Assembly (NCBI GenBank): GCA_943326015.2
Contig: CALPRQ020000019.1
Coordinates: forward strand, 1 to 63,775
DNA length: 63,775 nucleotides
Source: Chitinophaga pinensis
Lineage (GTDB): Bacteria; Pseudomonadota; Gammaproteobacteria; Burkholderiales; Burkholderiaceae_C
Direction: 5' to 3'
Positions 24,580 through 33,784 of the stretch are shown here, in pieces. The notes beneath the pieces were generated by a model. The model made no database searches, was not told the origin of the DNA, and saw only the letters and a program-made list of their open reading frames with translations. The position numbers and the translations under genes were made by a program. Each line of letters begins with the position of its first letter. The first letter of the stretch is position 1.

Positions 24580-25937
24580 CAAACCCTGGCCTGCACCCGG
24601 GTCGCCAGCCACACCAGCAGCACCACCGGCAGTCCGAGCAGCGCGGTGCCGACGAAGAAGGTCGCGTAGCCGTGCGCATCGACAAAGGCACCCGAGAAGC
24701 CGGCCAGCCACTTGGGCGCCAGCAGCATCATGGAACTGAACAGCGCATACTGCGTGGCCGAATAGCTCACGTTGGTCAGACTTGACAGATAGGCGACGAA
24801 GGCGGCCGACGCGATGCCCGAACTCAGGTTGTCGGCCGCGATCACCGCGATCAGCGCGATCAGGTCATGGCCATGCCCGGCCAGCCAGGCGAACAGCAGG
24901 TTGCTGACGGCGCTCAGCACCGCACCCAGCATCAGGATGCGCGCGACGCCCCAGCGCATCGCCAGCGCGCCACCGGCAAAAGCGCCCACCAGGGTCATGA
25001 TCACGCCATAGACCTTGGTGACGGCGGCGACCTCGTCCTTGCTGTAACCCATGTCGACGTAGAAGGGATTGGCCATGATGCCCATGACCACGTCGCTGAT
25101 GCGGTAGACGCCGATCAGCGCCAGCAGCAGCAGGGCCCGACGGCCGTAACGGTGCAGGAAATCGGCGAAGGGCTCGACCAGCGCCTCGCGCAGCCAGGTC
25201 GCGAGGTCACGCGCCGGCGTCACCGGGCGGCGCTGGGGCTCGGGCGAGAGCAGCACCGTCAGCAGGCCCAGCGCCATCGATGCCGCCATGACGAGGTAAG
25301 CGCTCTGCCAGGCCGCCTGCTGATAGCCGGCCTCGGCGGCGGGCGCCAGCTCGGCGCGCGCCGCCAGCCAGAGCACGCCGGCGCCGGCCCAGATCATCGC
25401 GAGCCGGTAACCGGTCTGGTAGCTCGCGGCGAGCGCGCCCTGGCGCTGCGCAGCGGCCGATTCGATGCGGAAGGCGTCGAGCGCGATGTCCTGCGTCGCC
25501 GAAGCAAAGGCCACCAGCAGCGCCCAGCCCACCATGCCGCGCAGGTCGGCGCGCGGGTCGGTCAGCGCCATGCCGGCCAGTCCCGCAGCGACCGCAAGCT
25601 GGGACAGCAGCAGCCAGGCGCGGCGCTGGCCCAGCCAGCGGCTCAAGTATGGCAGCGGCATCCGGTCGACCAGCGGCGCCCAGCACCACTTGAAGCCGTA
25701 GGCCAGCCCGACCCAGCTCAGGTAGCCGATGGTGGCACGGTCCAGCCCGGCCTCGCGCAGGCGAAAGCTCAGCGTGCCAAGCACCAGCAGCAGCGGCAGG
25801 CCGGCAGAAAAACCGAGCGCGAACAGGCGCAGGCTGGCGGGTTCAAGATAGACGCGCAGGCTGGCGCGCCAGGACAGCGCCGGCTCGGGCTGCGGCTCGG
25901 CGACGGCGGACGCGGGACGGAAATCGGGTGTGGGCAT
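24579..25937 (-). CDS. ampG: AmpG-family muropeptide permease (MFS)
   Basis: 452 aa with about 12 hydrophobic segments. AmpG-type motifs include SAGLPLLLVLGTLSFRLREAG (split near 40-60), GLAYGFKWCWAPLVDR (about 74-89) and ATQDIALDAFRIE (about 138-150). It imports GlcNAc-anhydromuropeptides from the periplasm for cell-wall recycling. ATG 25937 gives MPTPDFRP; the longer upstream frame overlaps the divergent M48 gene and is not family-like. The gene diverges from the M48 protease over a 56-bp promoter region holding a strong inverted repeat. Confidence 0.88.
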   Translation of the reverse strand: MPTPDFRPASAVAEPQPEPALSWRASLRVYLEPASLRLFALGFSAGLPLLLVLGTLSFRLREAGLDRATIGYLSWVGLAYGFKWCWAPLVDRMPLPYLSRWLGQRRAWLLLSQLAVAAGLAGMALTDPRADLRGMVGWALLVAFASATQDIALDAFRIESAAAQRQGALAASYQTGYRLAMIWAGAGVLWLAARAELAPAAEAGYQQAAWQSAYLVMAASMALGLLTVLLSPEPQRRPVTPARDLATWLREALVEPFADFLHRYGRRALLLLALIGVYRISDVVMGIMANPFYVDMGYSKDEVAAVTKVYGVIMTLVGAFAGGALAMRWGVARILMLGAVLSAVSNLLFAWLAGHGHDLIALIAVIAADNLSSGIASAAFVAYLSSLTNVSYSATQYALFSSMMLLAPKWLAGFSGAFVDAHGYATFFVGTALLGLPVVLLVWLATRVQARV

Positions 25938-25953
25938 GTTCGAGCTGAAACGG

Positions 25954-25978
25954 AAAACCTGCGCGGGCGGCAGGTTTT
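25954..25978. repeat. 9-bp inverted repeat in the ampG / M48 divergent promoter region
   Basis: AAAACCTGC (25954-25962), spacer GCGGGCG, GCAGGTTTT (25970-25978). It has terminator-like shape on both strands, yet it sits between two divergent starts, 16 bp from each ATG, where an operator is more likely. Confidence 0.6.
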
Positions 25979-25993
25979 GTCTATTATTGGCGC

Positions 25994-26875
25994 ATGTGCT
26001 GGCTTTGCGACGCGAAATCCCCCCTTTCGGCTCAGGCCGTAACCCATGACGAACTGCACGCCGGGCGCTGGTCGCCACGGCGGGGCTTCCTGCTGGCCGG
26101 GGCGGCGAGCGCCGTCGGGCTGGCGAGCGGACCGGCGCAGGCCCAGGTCGATGTCGGCGAGGCCTCGGCGCTGCGCACCCTGGTGCCAGCCGAACAGCTC
26201 GAAGGCGCGGCACGCCAGCAGTACGGCCAGATGCTGGAGCAGGCCCGTTCCAAGGGCGCACTGGCACCTGACAACCATCCCCAGCTGCAGGGTCTGCGCG
26301 CGATCGCGCGCCGCCTGATCCCGCACGCTGCGCCCTGGAACCCGCGCTCGCGCGACTGGCAGTGGGAAGTCAACCTGATCGGCAGCTCCCAGCTCAACGC
26401 CTTCTGCATGCCGGGCGGCAAGATCTGCTTCTATACCGGCATCCTCGACAAGCTCAAGCTCAGCCCGGACGAGGCGGCCATGATCATGGGCCACGAGATG
26501 GCGCATGCGCTGCGCGAACATGCGCGCGAACGGCTAGCCAAGACCCAGGCCACCAGCATGGGCCTGTCACTGGGAGCGCGGCTGCTGGGTCTGGGCGAAC
26601 TGGGCAATGTGGCGGCTGACCTCGGTACCCAGCTGCTGAGCCTCAAGTACAGCCGCGACGACGAGACCGAGGCTGATCTGGTGGGTCTGGAGCTGGCCGC
26701 GCGCAGTGCCTACGCTCCGCCGGCCAGCGTCTCGCTCTGGCGCAAGATGATGGCGGCCAACGGCAGTGGCGGGCCGGCCTTCCTGTCGACCCACCCGAGC
26801 GGGCCGAACCGGATCCAGGAATTGCAGGAAAACCTGCCCAAGGTGCAGCGGCTCTACGAGCAGGCCAGGGGCTGA
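25994..26875 (+). CDS. M48 family metallopeptidase, exported
   Basis: 293 aa. After a longish N-region there is a twin-arginine-like signal (SPRRGFLLAGAASAVGLA, about 27-44, then AQA), suggesting Tat or lipoprotein-less periplasmic export. Zinc motif HEMAH (about 162-166) and the third ligand in DDETEADLVGLELA (about 219-232); THPSG near 264 is also typical. Similar to periplasmic M48 proteases of the LoiP/YcaL/BepA group. A TATTAT hexamer at 25982-25987 lies only six bases before ATG 25994, so the transcript may be leaderless or the start may be elsewhere. Confidence 0.82.
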   Translation: MCWLCDAKSPLSAQAVTHDELHAGRWSPRRGFLLAGAASAVGLASGPAQAQVDVGEASALRTLVPAEQLEGAARQQYGQMLEQARSKGALAPDNHPQLQGLRAIARRLIPHAAPWNPRSRDWQWEVNLIGSSQLNAFCMPGGKICFYTGILDKLKLSPDEAAMIMGHEMAHALREHARERLAKTQATSMGLSLGARLLGLGELGNVAADLGTQLLSLKYSRDDETEADLVGLELAARSAYAPPASVSLWRKMMAANGSGGPAFLSTHPSGPNRIQELQENLPKVQRLYEQARG

Positions 26876-26887
26876 AGCAGGAGCGGC

Positions 26888-27526
26888 TCAGGTGCCGCGC
26901 ACGTAGGGGTTCATGCGCCGCTCGCGCCCGAAGCTGCTCTCGGGGCCATGACCGGGAATGAACACCGTGTCGTCACCCATCGGCCACAGGCGCTGCGTGA
27001 TGCTGGCGATCAGCTGGTCATGGTCGCCGCCGGGAAAGTCGGTGCGGCCGATGCTGCCGGCGAACAGCACGTCGCCGACGAAGGCGCGCTTGGCCTCGGC
27101 CGAGTGGAACACCACATGACCGGGCGTGTGGCCCGGGCAGTGGCGCACGCTCACCTGGCTCTGGCCCAGTTGCAGCTGGTCGAGATCATGCAGCCAGCGC
27201 GTCGGCGTGAAATGTCCCGCGGGTGGGAAGCCGAACTTGACGCTCTGCATCGGCAGGCCGTCGATCCAGTACTGGTCGCCCTCGTGCGGGCCGATGATGG
27301 GCAGCTGGCAGCGCTGCGCCAGCTCGGCGGTGCCGCCGGCGTGGTCGATGTGGGCGTGCGTCAGCCAGATCTGACCGAGCTGGAGTCCGAGCCGGGCGAC
27401 CTCGGCCAGCACCAGTTCGAGGTCGCCGCCCGGGTCGATCACGGCGGCCTCCAGCGTCTGGTCGCACCAGACAAGCGAGCAGTTCTGCTGGAAGGGCGTG
27501 ACGGGTATCGTGAGGTATTGCAGCAT
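26888..27526 (-). CDS. metallo-beta-lactamase-fold hydrolase, GloB/YcbL-like
   Basis: 212 aa. Zinc motif THAHIDH (about 55-61), CPGHTPGH (about 130-137), GDVLFAGSIGRTDFPGG (about 152-168) and IPGHGP (about 193-198). Length and motifs match the short type II glyoxalase (hydroxyacylglutathione hydrolase) relatives such as YcbL. Start ATG 27526 (MLQYLTIPVTPFQQNC) is family-typical. Converges on the M48 gene with 12 bp between stops. Confidence 0.88.
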   Translation of the reverse strand: MLQYLTIPVTPFQQNCSLVWCDQTLEAAVIDPGGDLELVLAEVARLGLQLGQIWLTHAHIDHAGGTAELAQRCQLPIIGPHEGDQYWIDGLPMQSVKFGFPPAGHFTPTRWLHDLDQLQLGQSQVSVRHCPGHTPGHVVFHSAEAKRAFVGDVLFAGSIGRTDFPGGDHDQLIASITQRLWPMGDDTVFIPGHGPESSFGRERRMNPYVRGT

Positions 27527-27554
27527 GCGCCTCATTGTAGGCAAGCCGGCCGGT

Positions 27555-29495
27555 TCACATATTGGTCGCGGCGATCACCTCGGCCAGGTCGGTCAAGCCA
27601 GCCACCACCTTCTCGATGCCGTCCTGGCGCAGCGTGTGCATGCCGGCGGCGAGCGCGGACTGGCGGATCTCGCCGGCCGAGGCGCGGCGTCGGATATGGT
27701 GCCGGATCGCATCGTCGCTGAGCATCAGCTCGTAGATGCCGAGCCGGCCCTTGTAGCCGCGCTGCTCGCAGGCCTCGCAGCCATGGCGGACATGGGTGTG
27801 GAGCTGGCGCACGCCGGACGCGTCGGGCCGGCCGTAGTCGATCCGCCAGCGCGCGAGCAGCTGCGCGATCTCGCGGTCGCCGTGCTGCGCATCGCCATCG
27901 AGGTACTGGTGCGCCAGCGCCTCGATCTCATCGGCGCGCGCCGGCCGGGTCTCGACGCACTGCTTGCAGAGGCGGCGCACCAGACGCTGCGCCAGGATGG
28001 CCAGCAGCGAATCCGAGAAGTTGAACGGGTCGAGCCCGATCTCGAGCAGGCGCGCGATGCTCTCGGGCGCCGAGTTGGTGTGCAGCGTCGACAGCACCAG
28101 GTGGCCGGTCAGAGAAGCCTCGATGGCGATGCGCGCGGTTTCCTCGTCGCGCATCTCGCCGATCATGATCACGTCGGGGTCGGCACGCAGGAAGGTCCGC
28201 ATCGCGGCGGCAAAGCTCCAGCCTATGCGCGAGTTCATCTGCACCTGGCGCAAGCCGTCCTGGGTGATCTCGATCGGGTCCTCGGCGGTCCAGATCTTGC
28301 GCTCTTCGGTGTTGATGTCGCTGATCAGCGAGTGCAGCGTGGTGGTCTTGCCGCTGCCGGTCGGACCGCAGACCAGGATCAGTCCGTAGGGCTTGAGCAC
28401 CAGGCGGCGCAGGTCGTCCAGGTTGCGGGGGCTGAGGCCGATGGCATCGACCGGCATCGGCCTGGAGCCGGCCAGCAGACGCAGCACCACGTCCTCCAGC
28501 CCGCCACTGGTCGGCACGGTCACGACCCGCAACTCGGTCTTGGCACCGCCGAAACGCGAAAAATCGATCTTGCCGTCCTGCGGCTTGCGGTGCTCGGAAA
28601 TATCCATGCCCGCCATGATCTTGATGCGCGCGACCATGGCATAGCGAAAGCGCGACTCGACCTCGAGATAGCGCCGCAGCTCGCCGTCGAGCCGGAAGCG
28701 TATCCGGACCTTCCGGGGCGCGGGCTGGGTCTCGATATGGATGTCGGACGCCTTCTGCGCGATCGCCTCGGCAATCAGCGAGTTGATCAGCCGCACCAGC
28801 GTGTTGTCCGACTCGCTGACGACATCGGACTCAGGCTCGTTGCGGACTTCGGCGCCAGCCTGCAGGTCATGCACCAGGTCACGCGACGAGGCACGGCTGG
28901 AATCCCTGGGTCTGGATGAGTCGGGCGGCTCGACCTGCCGCTCGTAGGCACGAGAGACCGCGGGCATCAGCGTGCCGGGCGCCGCCAGCACCGGGACGAT
29001 GCGGCGCTGGGTCATGAAGCGCAACTCGTCGAGCAGACGCTTGTCCAGCGGGTCGGCCATCGCCAGCACCAGGATGTCCTCGTGCAGCAGCAGCGGCAGC
29101 ACCGCCTCGCGCTCGGCGAAGGCGTGCGGCACCAGCGCGAGCGCGTCCTGATCGAACAGGTAAGCCGAAGGGTCGAGCACCCGGTTGCCCAGCCAACCCG
29201 CGATCACGTGGCGCAGCTGGGGCTCGGTCAGCATGCCCTTTTCGACCAGCTGCTGGCCCAGCTGGCGGTAGATGCCGAGCTTGCGCTCCTCGGCCTGGGT
29301 CGCGAGTGCGTCGCACAATTGATCGGCACTCAGCACCCCGCTGCGCACCAGCGCATCGCCGAGGTGACGCGCGCCATGCGCCTGGGACTGGGGGTTCTGC
29401 AGCAGTTGCCACAGCTCGTCCGGCATCCTGGGCCTGGGATAGACCGGCGCAGCGAGTGCCGCAGCGGCGCTGGTGTTGGGAAGGTCTGCAGACAT
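27555..29495 (-). CDS. GspE/PilB-type secretion or pilus assembly ATPase
   Basis: 646 aa. An N-terminal MshE/GspE-N-like domain (about 40-180) is followed by the hexameric ATPase: Walker A GPTGSGKTTT (about 378-387), Asp box WTAEDPIEI (about 402-410), Walker B DPDVIMIGEMRDEETA (about 440-455) and His box STLHTNSA (about 466-473). Two C-x-x-C pairs (CKQC about 509, CEAC about 576) form the zinc subdomain seen in GspE/PilB. No other type II secretion or type IV pilus gene is adjacent, so which machine it serves is open. Confidence 0.88.
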   Translation of the reverse strand: MSADLPNTSAAAALAAPVYPRPRMPDELWQLLQNPQSQAHGARHLGDALVRSGVLSADQLCDALATQAEERKLGIYRQLGQQLVEKGMLTEPQLRHVIAGWLGNRVLDPSAYLFDQDALALVPHAFAEREAVLPLLLHEDILVLAMADPLDKRLLDELRFMTQRRIVPVLAAPGTLMPAVSRAYERQVEPPDSSRPRDSSRASSRDLVHDLQAGAEVRNEPESDVVSESDNTLVRLINSLIAEAIAQKASDIHIETQPAPRKVRIRFRLDGELRRYLEVESRFRYAMVARIKIMAGMDISEHRKPQDGKIDFSRFGGAKTELRVVTVPTSGGLEDVVLRLLAGSRPMPVDAIGLSPRNLDDLRRLVLKPYGLILVCGPTGSGKTTTLHSLISDINTEERKIWTAEDPIEITQDGLRQVQMNSRIGWSFAAAMRTFLRADPDVIMIGEMRDEETARIAIEASLTGHLVLSTLHTNSAPESIARLLEIGLDPFNFSDSLLAILAQRLVRRLCKQCVETRPARADEIEALAHQYLDGDAQHGDREIAQLLARWRIDYGRPDASGVRQLHTHVRHGCEACEQRGYKGRLGIYELMLSDDAIRHHIRRRASAGEIRQSALAAGMHTLRQDGIEKVVAGLTDLAEVIAATNM

Positions 29496-29613
29496 GCTCG
29501 GATCGGATAGTGTTGACGGACCGGATACCTGCCATGGTTCGATCCATTGTGCCGATTTTTCGCGGCCAGGTCACGACAGACAACCGTAGGCCGGTTGCGG
29601 CGACAATCCGTGC

Positions 29614-30018
29614 ATGAGATTCCAAGGCATTCTGTTGTGGGGTGGCGTGGCCGCGCTGCTGGTGCTGGCGCATGCCCAGTTCGGCTGGCCCGGCGTGGCT
29701 TTCGCGGGCGCCGGCCTCGTGATGTGGCTGCTGCTGCACTTCACCCGCCTGATGGGAGTCATGAAGCGCGCCGCCAACCGGCCCATTGGCCATGTCGACA
29801 GCGCGGTCATGCTGAACGCGAAGCTGCAGCCAGGTCGCACCTTGATGCATGTGGTCGCGCAGACGCGTGCGCTTGGCGAGCGACTGTCGGCCGAAGCGGC
29901 GCAGCCCGAGGTCTACCGCTGGAGCGACGAATCGGGCTCCAGCGTGAGCTGCGAGTTCGAGGGCGGCAAGCTCGCGCGCTGGAAGCTGGAGCGTCCCGAC
30001 CCAGCCGAGCAGGGCTGA
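29614..30018 (+). CDS. conserved hypothetical membrane protein
   Basis: 134 aa. Two hydrophobic helices near the N-terminus (about 4-22 and 26-46) are followed by a soluble C-terminal domain of about 80 residues with many charged residues. No family recognised with confidence. Divergent from the GspE-type gene (118 bp) and convergent with xthA (7 bp between stops). Confidence 0.65.
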   Translation: MRFQGILLWGGVAALLVLAHAQFGWPGVAFAGAGLVMWLLLHFTRLMGVMKRAANRPIGHVDSAVMLNAKLQPGRTLMHVVAQTRALGERLSAEAAQPEVYRWSDESGSSVSCEFEGGKLARWKLERPDPAEQG

Positions 30019-30025
30019 AGGCGGC

Positions 30026-30829
30026 TCAGAGTGCCCAGTCGTACTCGATGGTCAGCGGCGCGTGGTCGCTGAACCACTGTTCCTTGTAGATGGCAGCCCG
30101 GCGCGCGCCCTGGGCCAGCGCCGGACTGGCGAGCTGGTAGTCGATGCGCCAGCCCACGTTCTTGGCGCGCGCCTGGCCGCGATTGCTCCACCAGGTGTAG
30201 CCGCCCTCGCCCTCCTCGGGATGCAGATGGCGGTAGACGTCGACCAGGCCGGCCTCGTCCAGCAAGCGGGTCATCCAGGCGCGCTCCTCGGGCAGGAAGC
30301 CACTGTTCTTGAGGTTGCCCTTCCAGTTCTTCAGATCGATCTCGCGGTGCGCGATGTTGACGTCGCCACACAGCACGTAGTCGCGCTCGGCGTTCAGGCT
30401 GGCCAGATGGGGATAGATCAGGTCGAGAAAACGGAACTTGGCCTGCTGGCGCTCCTCGCCCGATGAGCCGCTCGGGAAGTAGCAGCTGACGATGCTGCGC
30501 TTGTGACTCAAGGTGTCGAAGCGCAGCTCGACGTAGCGGCCCTCGGCATCGAACTCGGGCTCGCCCAGGCCGACGATCACGTCGCTGGGCTCGTGCCGGC
30601 TGTAGAGCGCAACGCCCGAATAGCCCTTCTTCTCGGCGTAATGGAAATAGCCCTGCAGGCCGGCGAGCTGCTCGAAGCGGCCGGCCACATCGGCGCCCTG
30701 CGCCTTGAGTTCCTGCACGCCAATACAATCAGGTGCCTGGGCTGCGACCCAGTCTTCCAGCCCCTTGGAACTGGCGGAACGGATGCCGTTGAGGTTGAGG
30801 CTGGTGAGTTTGAACAAGGAATTTCCCAT
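30026..30829 (-). CDS. xthA: exodeoxyribonuclease III
   Basis: 267 aa, normal for ExoIII. AP endonuclease and 3'-5' exonuclease of base excision repair. Active-site features: SLNLNGIRS (about 10-18), GVQELKAQ (metal Glu, about 37-44), CGDVNIAHREIDLKN (about 151-165), VGWRIDYQL (about 225-233) and SDHAPL (catalytic His, about 255-260). ATG 30829 is the only suitable start; it overlaps, head to head, the ATG of pyrE. No good Shine-Dalgarno precedes it. Confidence 0.92.
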   Translation of the reverse strand: MGNSLFKLTSLNLNGIRSASSKGLEDWVAAQAPDCIGVQELKAQGADVAGRFEQLAGLQGYFHYAEKKGYSGVALYSRHEPSDVIVGLGEPEFDAEGRYVELRFDTLSHKRSIVSCYFPSGSSGEERQQAKFRFLDLIYPHLASLNAERDYVLCGDVNIAHREIDLKNWKGNLKNSGFLPEERAWMTRLLDEAGLVDVYRHLHPEEGEGGYTWWSNRGQARAKNVGWRIDYQLASPALAQGARRAAIYKEQWFSDHAPLTIEYDWAL

Positions 30830-31532
30830 GGTGGTTGAAACGAACAAGCCGGCGGCAGACGACGCGCTGGCGCTGGAATTTGTGCAATTTTCCGTCGAAT
30901 CCGGCGTGCTGCGCTTTGGCGAGTTCAAGACCAAGGCCGGCCGCCTGAGCCCCTACTTCTTCAATGCCGGCCTGTTCGACGACGGTGCCAAGCTGGGCCG
31001 GCTGGCGGCCTTCTACGCCCGGCGCATCCAGGCCAGCGGGCTGGAATTCGACATGATCTTCGGCCCGGCCTACAAGGGCATCCCGCTGGCGGCGGCGGTG
31101 GCGATCGAACTCGCACGCCTGGGCGTCAACAAGCCCTTCGCCTACAACCGCAAGGAAGCCAAGGACCATGGCGAGGGCGGCAGCCTGGTCGGCGCGCCGC
31201 TCCAGGGCCGGGTGCTGATTGTCGATGATGTGATGAGCGCCGGCACCGCCGCGCGCGAGTCGATCGCGCTGATCAAGGCCGCCGGCGCCACGCCGCACGC
31301 GGTCGCGATCGCGCTCGACCGCCAGGAAATGGCGACCGAAGCCACGCCGGACGGCGTGCGCGACGTCCCCTACAGCGCGGTGCAGTATGTGCGCGGACAG
31401 CTCGGCCTGCAAGTCTGCGCGATTGCGCAACTGTCCGATCTGCTGCAATATCTGCAGCAACAGACAGGCGGCGAGATGGAGGTACACCGCGACCGGGTTC
31501 AGGCCTATCGGGATCGCTACGGAGTCGCCTGA
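30828..31532 (+). CDS. pyrE: orotate phosphoribosyltransferase
   Basis: 234 aa. Makes orotidine 5'-phosphate from orotate and PRPP. PRPP-binding motif VLIVDDVMSAGTA (about 130-142), and FGEFKTKAGRLSPYFFNAG (about 28-46) is the N-terminal family block. ATG 30828 has AAGGA eight bases before it. That site and the promoter lie inside the 5' part of xthA on the other strand; the two ATGs share two bases (CATG 30827-30830). Confidence 0.94.
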   Translation: MVVETNKPAADDALALEFVQFSVESGVLRFGEFKTKAGRLSPYFFNAGLFDDGAKLGRLAAFYARRIQASGLEFDMIFGPAYKGIPLAAAVAIELARLGVNKPFAYNRKEAKDHGEGGSLVGAPLQGRVLIVDDVMSAGTAARESIALIKAAGATPHAVAIALDRQEMATEATPDGVRDVPYSAVQYVRGQLGLQVCAIAQLSDLLQYLQQQTGGEMEVHRDRVQAYRDRYGVA

Positions 31533-31567
31533 TACACCTGGCCCAGCGGCCACGCAAGGAGAAACGA

Positions 31568-32248
31568 ATGGCAGACCAGCCCGCCAGCTGGGCGTCCGTG
31601 GCCAAGGCCTCCGGCTGGGTCACCCTGGCAGTCATCTCCTGTACCGTGGGCTTGGTCCAGGCCCAGGGTAACCCCCAGCCGGTGGGCCAGCCCAGCATCT
31701 ATACCTGCATCGACCCTCAGGGCAGGCGCATCACCTCCGACCGCCCGATCGCGGAATGCATGGGCACCGGGCAGCGCGAGCTCAGCTCAAGCGGCAACCT
31801 CAAGCGCATCGTCCCCCCGGTGTTGACCGCGACTGAACGCGCGCGAGAGGCCGAGCGCTTGCGGGAAGAAGCGGCCCGCCAGGCCCGGATCGAGGAGGAA
31901 AAGCGCAAGCAGCGCGCGCTGGTGGCGCGCTACCCCGACCAGATGGCGCACGACAAGGCGCGCGCCGAGGCGATCGCCCAGTTCGACGCCTTGCTTGCTG
32001 CCGTGCACAAGCGCCAAGGCGAGCTCGACAAGCAGCAGCGGGAAATCGCGGCCGAGCTGGAGTTCTACCAGCAGGACCCCAGCAAGGCACCGATCTGGCT
32101 GAGGAAACTAAGCGAGGAGAACGCACGCCAGCGCAAATCGCAATCGGACTACCTGGCCGAGCAGCAGCGTGCGCGCCAGCAGACCTGGCAGAACTTCGAC
32201 GATGAGCTGGCCCGCCTGCGCGAGCTCTGGAAACAGGAAGGCCGCTGA
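31568..32248 (+). CDS. DUF4124-type exported protein with coiled coil
   Basis: 226 aa with a good ribosome binding site (AAGGAGAAACGA before ATG 31568). A hydrophobic N-terminal segment (about 14-32) acts as signal or anchor; residues about 43-65 (IYTCIDPQGRRITSDRPIAEC, split) match the DUF4124 domain with its two Cys. Residues about 90-225 are highly charged, Glu/Arg/Gln-rich and predicted coiled coil. Function unknown; common in Burkholderiales. Converges on gatB. Confidence 0.8.
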   Translation: MADQPASWASVAKASGWVTLAVISCTVGLVQAQGNPQPVGQPSIYTCIDPQGRRITSDRPIAECMGTGQRELSSSGNLKRIVPPVLTATERAREAERLREEAARQARIEEEKRKQRALVARYPDQMAHDKARAEAIAQFDALLAAVHKRQGELDKQQREIAAELEFYQQDPSKAPIWLRKLSEENARQRKSQSDYLAEQQRARQQTWQNFDDELARLRELWKQEGR

Positions 32249-32278
32249 AACCAACGGCCTTGCCCTTGCACCGACAGA

Positions 32279-32294
32279 CCCGGCGACTGCCGGG
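32279..32294. terminator. weak hairpin between DUF4124 gene and gatB
   Basis: CCCGGC (32279-32284), loop GACT, GCCGGG (32289-32294). No T run on either strand; might stop transcripts of the converging genes only weakly. Confidence 0.35.
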
Positions 32295-32308
32295 CCTTGC
32301 CAGCCTGT

Positions 32309-33784
32309 TCAGCCCAGACGGGCTTTCAGCAGTTCGTTGACCTGGCCCGGGTTGGCCTTGCCCTTGCTGGCCTTCATGACCTGGCCGACCAGGGCGTTGA
32401 AGGCCTTGTCCTTGCCGGCGCGGTACTCGGCGATGTTCTTCTCGTTGGCGGCCAGCACCTCGTCGATGATGGCTTCCAGCGCGCCGCTGTCGTTCATCTG
32501 CTTCAGGCCCTTGGACTCGATCAGCGCGTCGACCTGCGCCTGCGGCTCGCCCTCGATCACCTCGCCAGCCCACAGCGCGTCCATCACCTGCTTGCCGGCG
32601 TTGTTGCTGATCGTGCCGTCGGCGATGCGCGCGACCAGCGCCGCCAGTTGCGCGCCGCTCACCGGAGACGCGGCGATCTCGATCTCGCCGGCGTTGAGGC
32701 GGCGCGAGAGCTCGCCCATGATCCAGTTGCTGACCAGCTTGGCTTGTCCGCTCAGCTTGGCTGCGGCTTCGAAGTAGGCGCCCATGGCCGGGCTCTGGGT
32801 CAGCGTGGTGGCGTCGTATTCGGGCAGGCCGTAGTCCGCGACGAAGCGCTCGGCCTGGACCCGCGGCAGTTCGGGCATGTCGGCGCGCACGCGCTCGACC
32901 CAGTCACGCTCGATCATCAGCGGCGGCAGGTCCGGGTCGGGGAAGTAGCGGTAGTCGGCCGCGTCTTCCTTGGTGCGCATGGCGCGGGTCTCGCCGGTGT
33001 CGGGATCGAACAGCACGGTGGCCTGCTCGATCTCGTAGCCGTCCTCGATGCGGTCGATCTGCCAAAGCACCTCGAAGTCGATCGCCTGCTGCATGAACTT
33101 GAAGCTGTTCAGGTTCTTGATCTCGCGCCGGGTGCCCAGGGCTGCGCCGGGTTTGCGCACCGAGACGTTGGCATCGCAGCGGAAGGAACCTTCCTGCATG
33201 TTGCCGTCGCAGATGCCGATCCAGGTCACGATCTTGTGCAGTTCCTTGGCATAGGCCACGGCCTCGGCGCTGGAGCGGATGTCGGGCTCGGTCACGATTT
33301 CGAGCAGCGGCGTGCCGGCGCGGTTCAGGTCGATGCCCGACAGGCCGTGGAAGTCCTCGTGCAGCGACTTGCCGGCGTCTTCTTCCAGGTGGGCGCGCAC
33401 CAGGCGCACGGTCTTCTTCTCGTCGCCGAGGAAGAACGACACCTCGCCGCCCTGCACCACCGGGATCTCGAACTGGCTGATCTGGTAGCCCTTGGGCAGG
33501 TCGGGGTAGAAGTAGTTCTTGCGCGCGAAGATGCTGCGCTCGGCCACATGCGAGCCGACCGCCAGGCCGAACTGGATCGCGCGCTCGACCGCGCCACGGT
33601 TCATGACCGGCAGCGTGCCGGGCAGCGCCAGATCGACCGCGCAGGCCTGGGTGTTGGGCTCGGCGCCAAAGGCGACCGGAGCGCGGCTGAAGATCTTGCT
33701 GTTGGTCGACAGCTGGGCATGGGTCTCGAAGCCGATCACGACCTCGTAGCCCTGCACCAGCAGGGAAGCTTGCTGCTTGCTCAT
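32309..33784 (-). CDS. gatB: aspartyl/glutamyl-tRNA amidotransferase subunit B
   Basis: 491 aa, normal for GatB. Kinase subunit of GatCAB, which turns Glu-tRNA(Gln) and/or Asp-tRNA(Asn) into the amide form. N-terminal [19 protein letters not shown] (about 13-31) is the standard GatB start block; [16 protein letters not shown] (about 83-98) follows, and the C-terminal YqeY-like tail domain runs from about 330 to the end. Start ATG overlaps the gatA stop (ATGA). Last gene of gatCAB. Confidence 0.95.
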   Translation of the reverse strand: MSKQQASLLVQGYEVVIGFETHAQLSTNSKIFSRAPVAFGAEPNTQACAVDLALPGTLPVMNRGAVERAIQFGLAVGSHVAERSIFARKNYFYPDLPKGYQISQFEIPVVQGGEVSFFLGDEKKTVRLVRAHLEEDAGKSLHEDFHGLSGIDLNRAGTPLLEIVTEPDIRSSAEAVAYAKELHKIVTWIGICDGNMQEGSFRCDANVSVRKPGAALGTRREIKNLNSFKFMQQAIDFEVLWQIDRIEDGYEIEQATVLFDPDTGETRAMRTKEDAADYRYFPDPDLPPLMIERDWVERVRADMPELPRVQAERFVADYGLPEYDATTLTQSPAMGAYFEAAAKLSGQAKLVSNWIMGELSRRLNAGEIEIAASPVSGAQLAALVARIADGTISNNAGKQVMDALWAGEVIEGEPQAQVDALIESKGLKQMNDSGALEAIIDEVLAANEKNIAEYRAGKDKAFNALVGQVMKASKGKANPGQVNELLKARLG

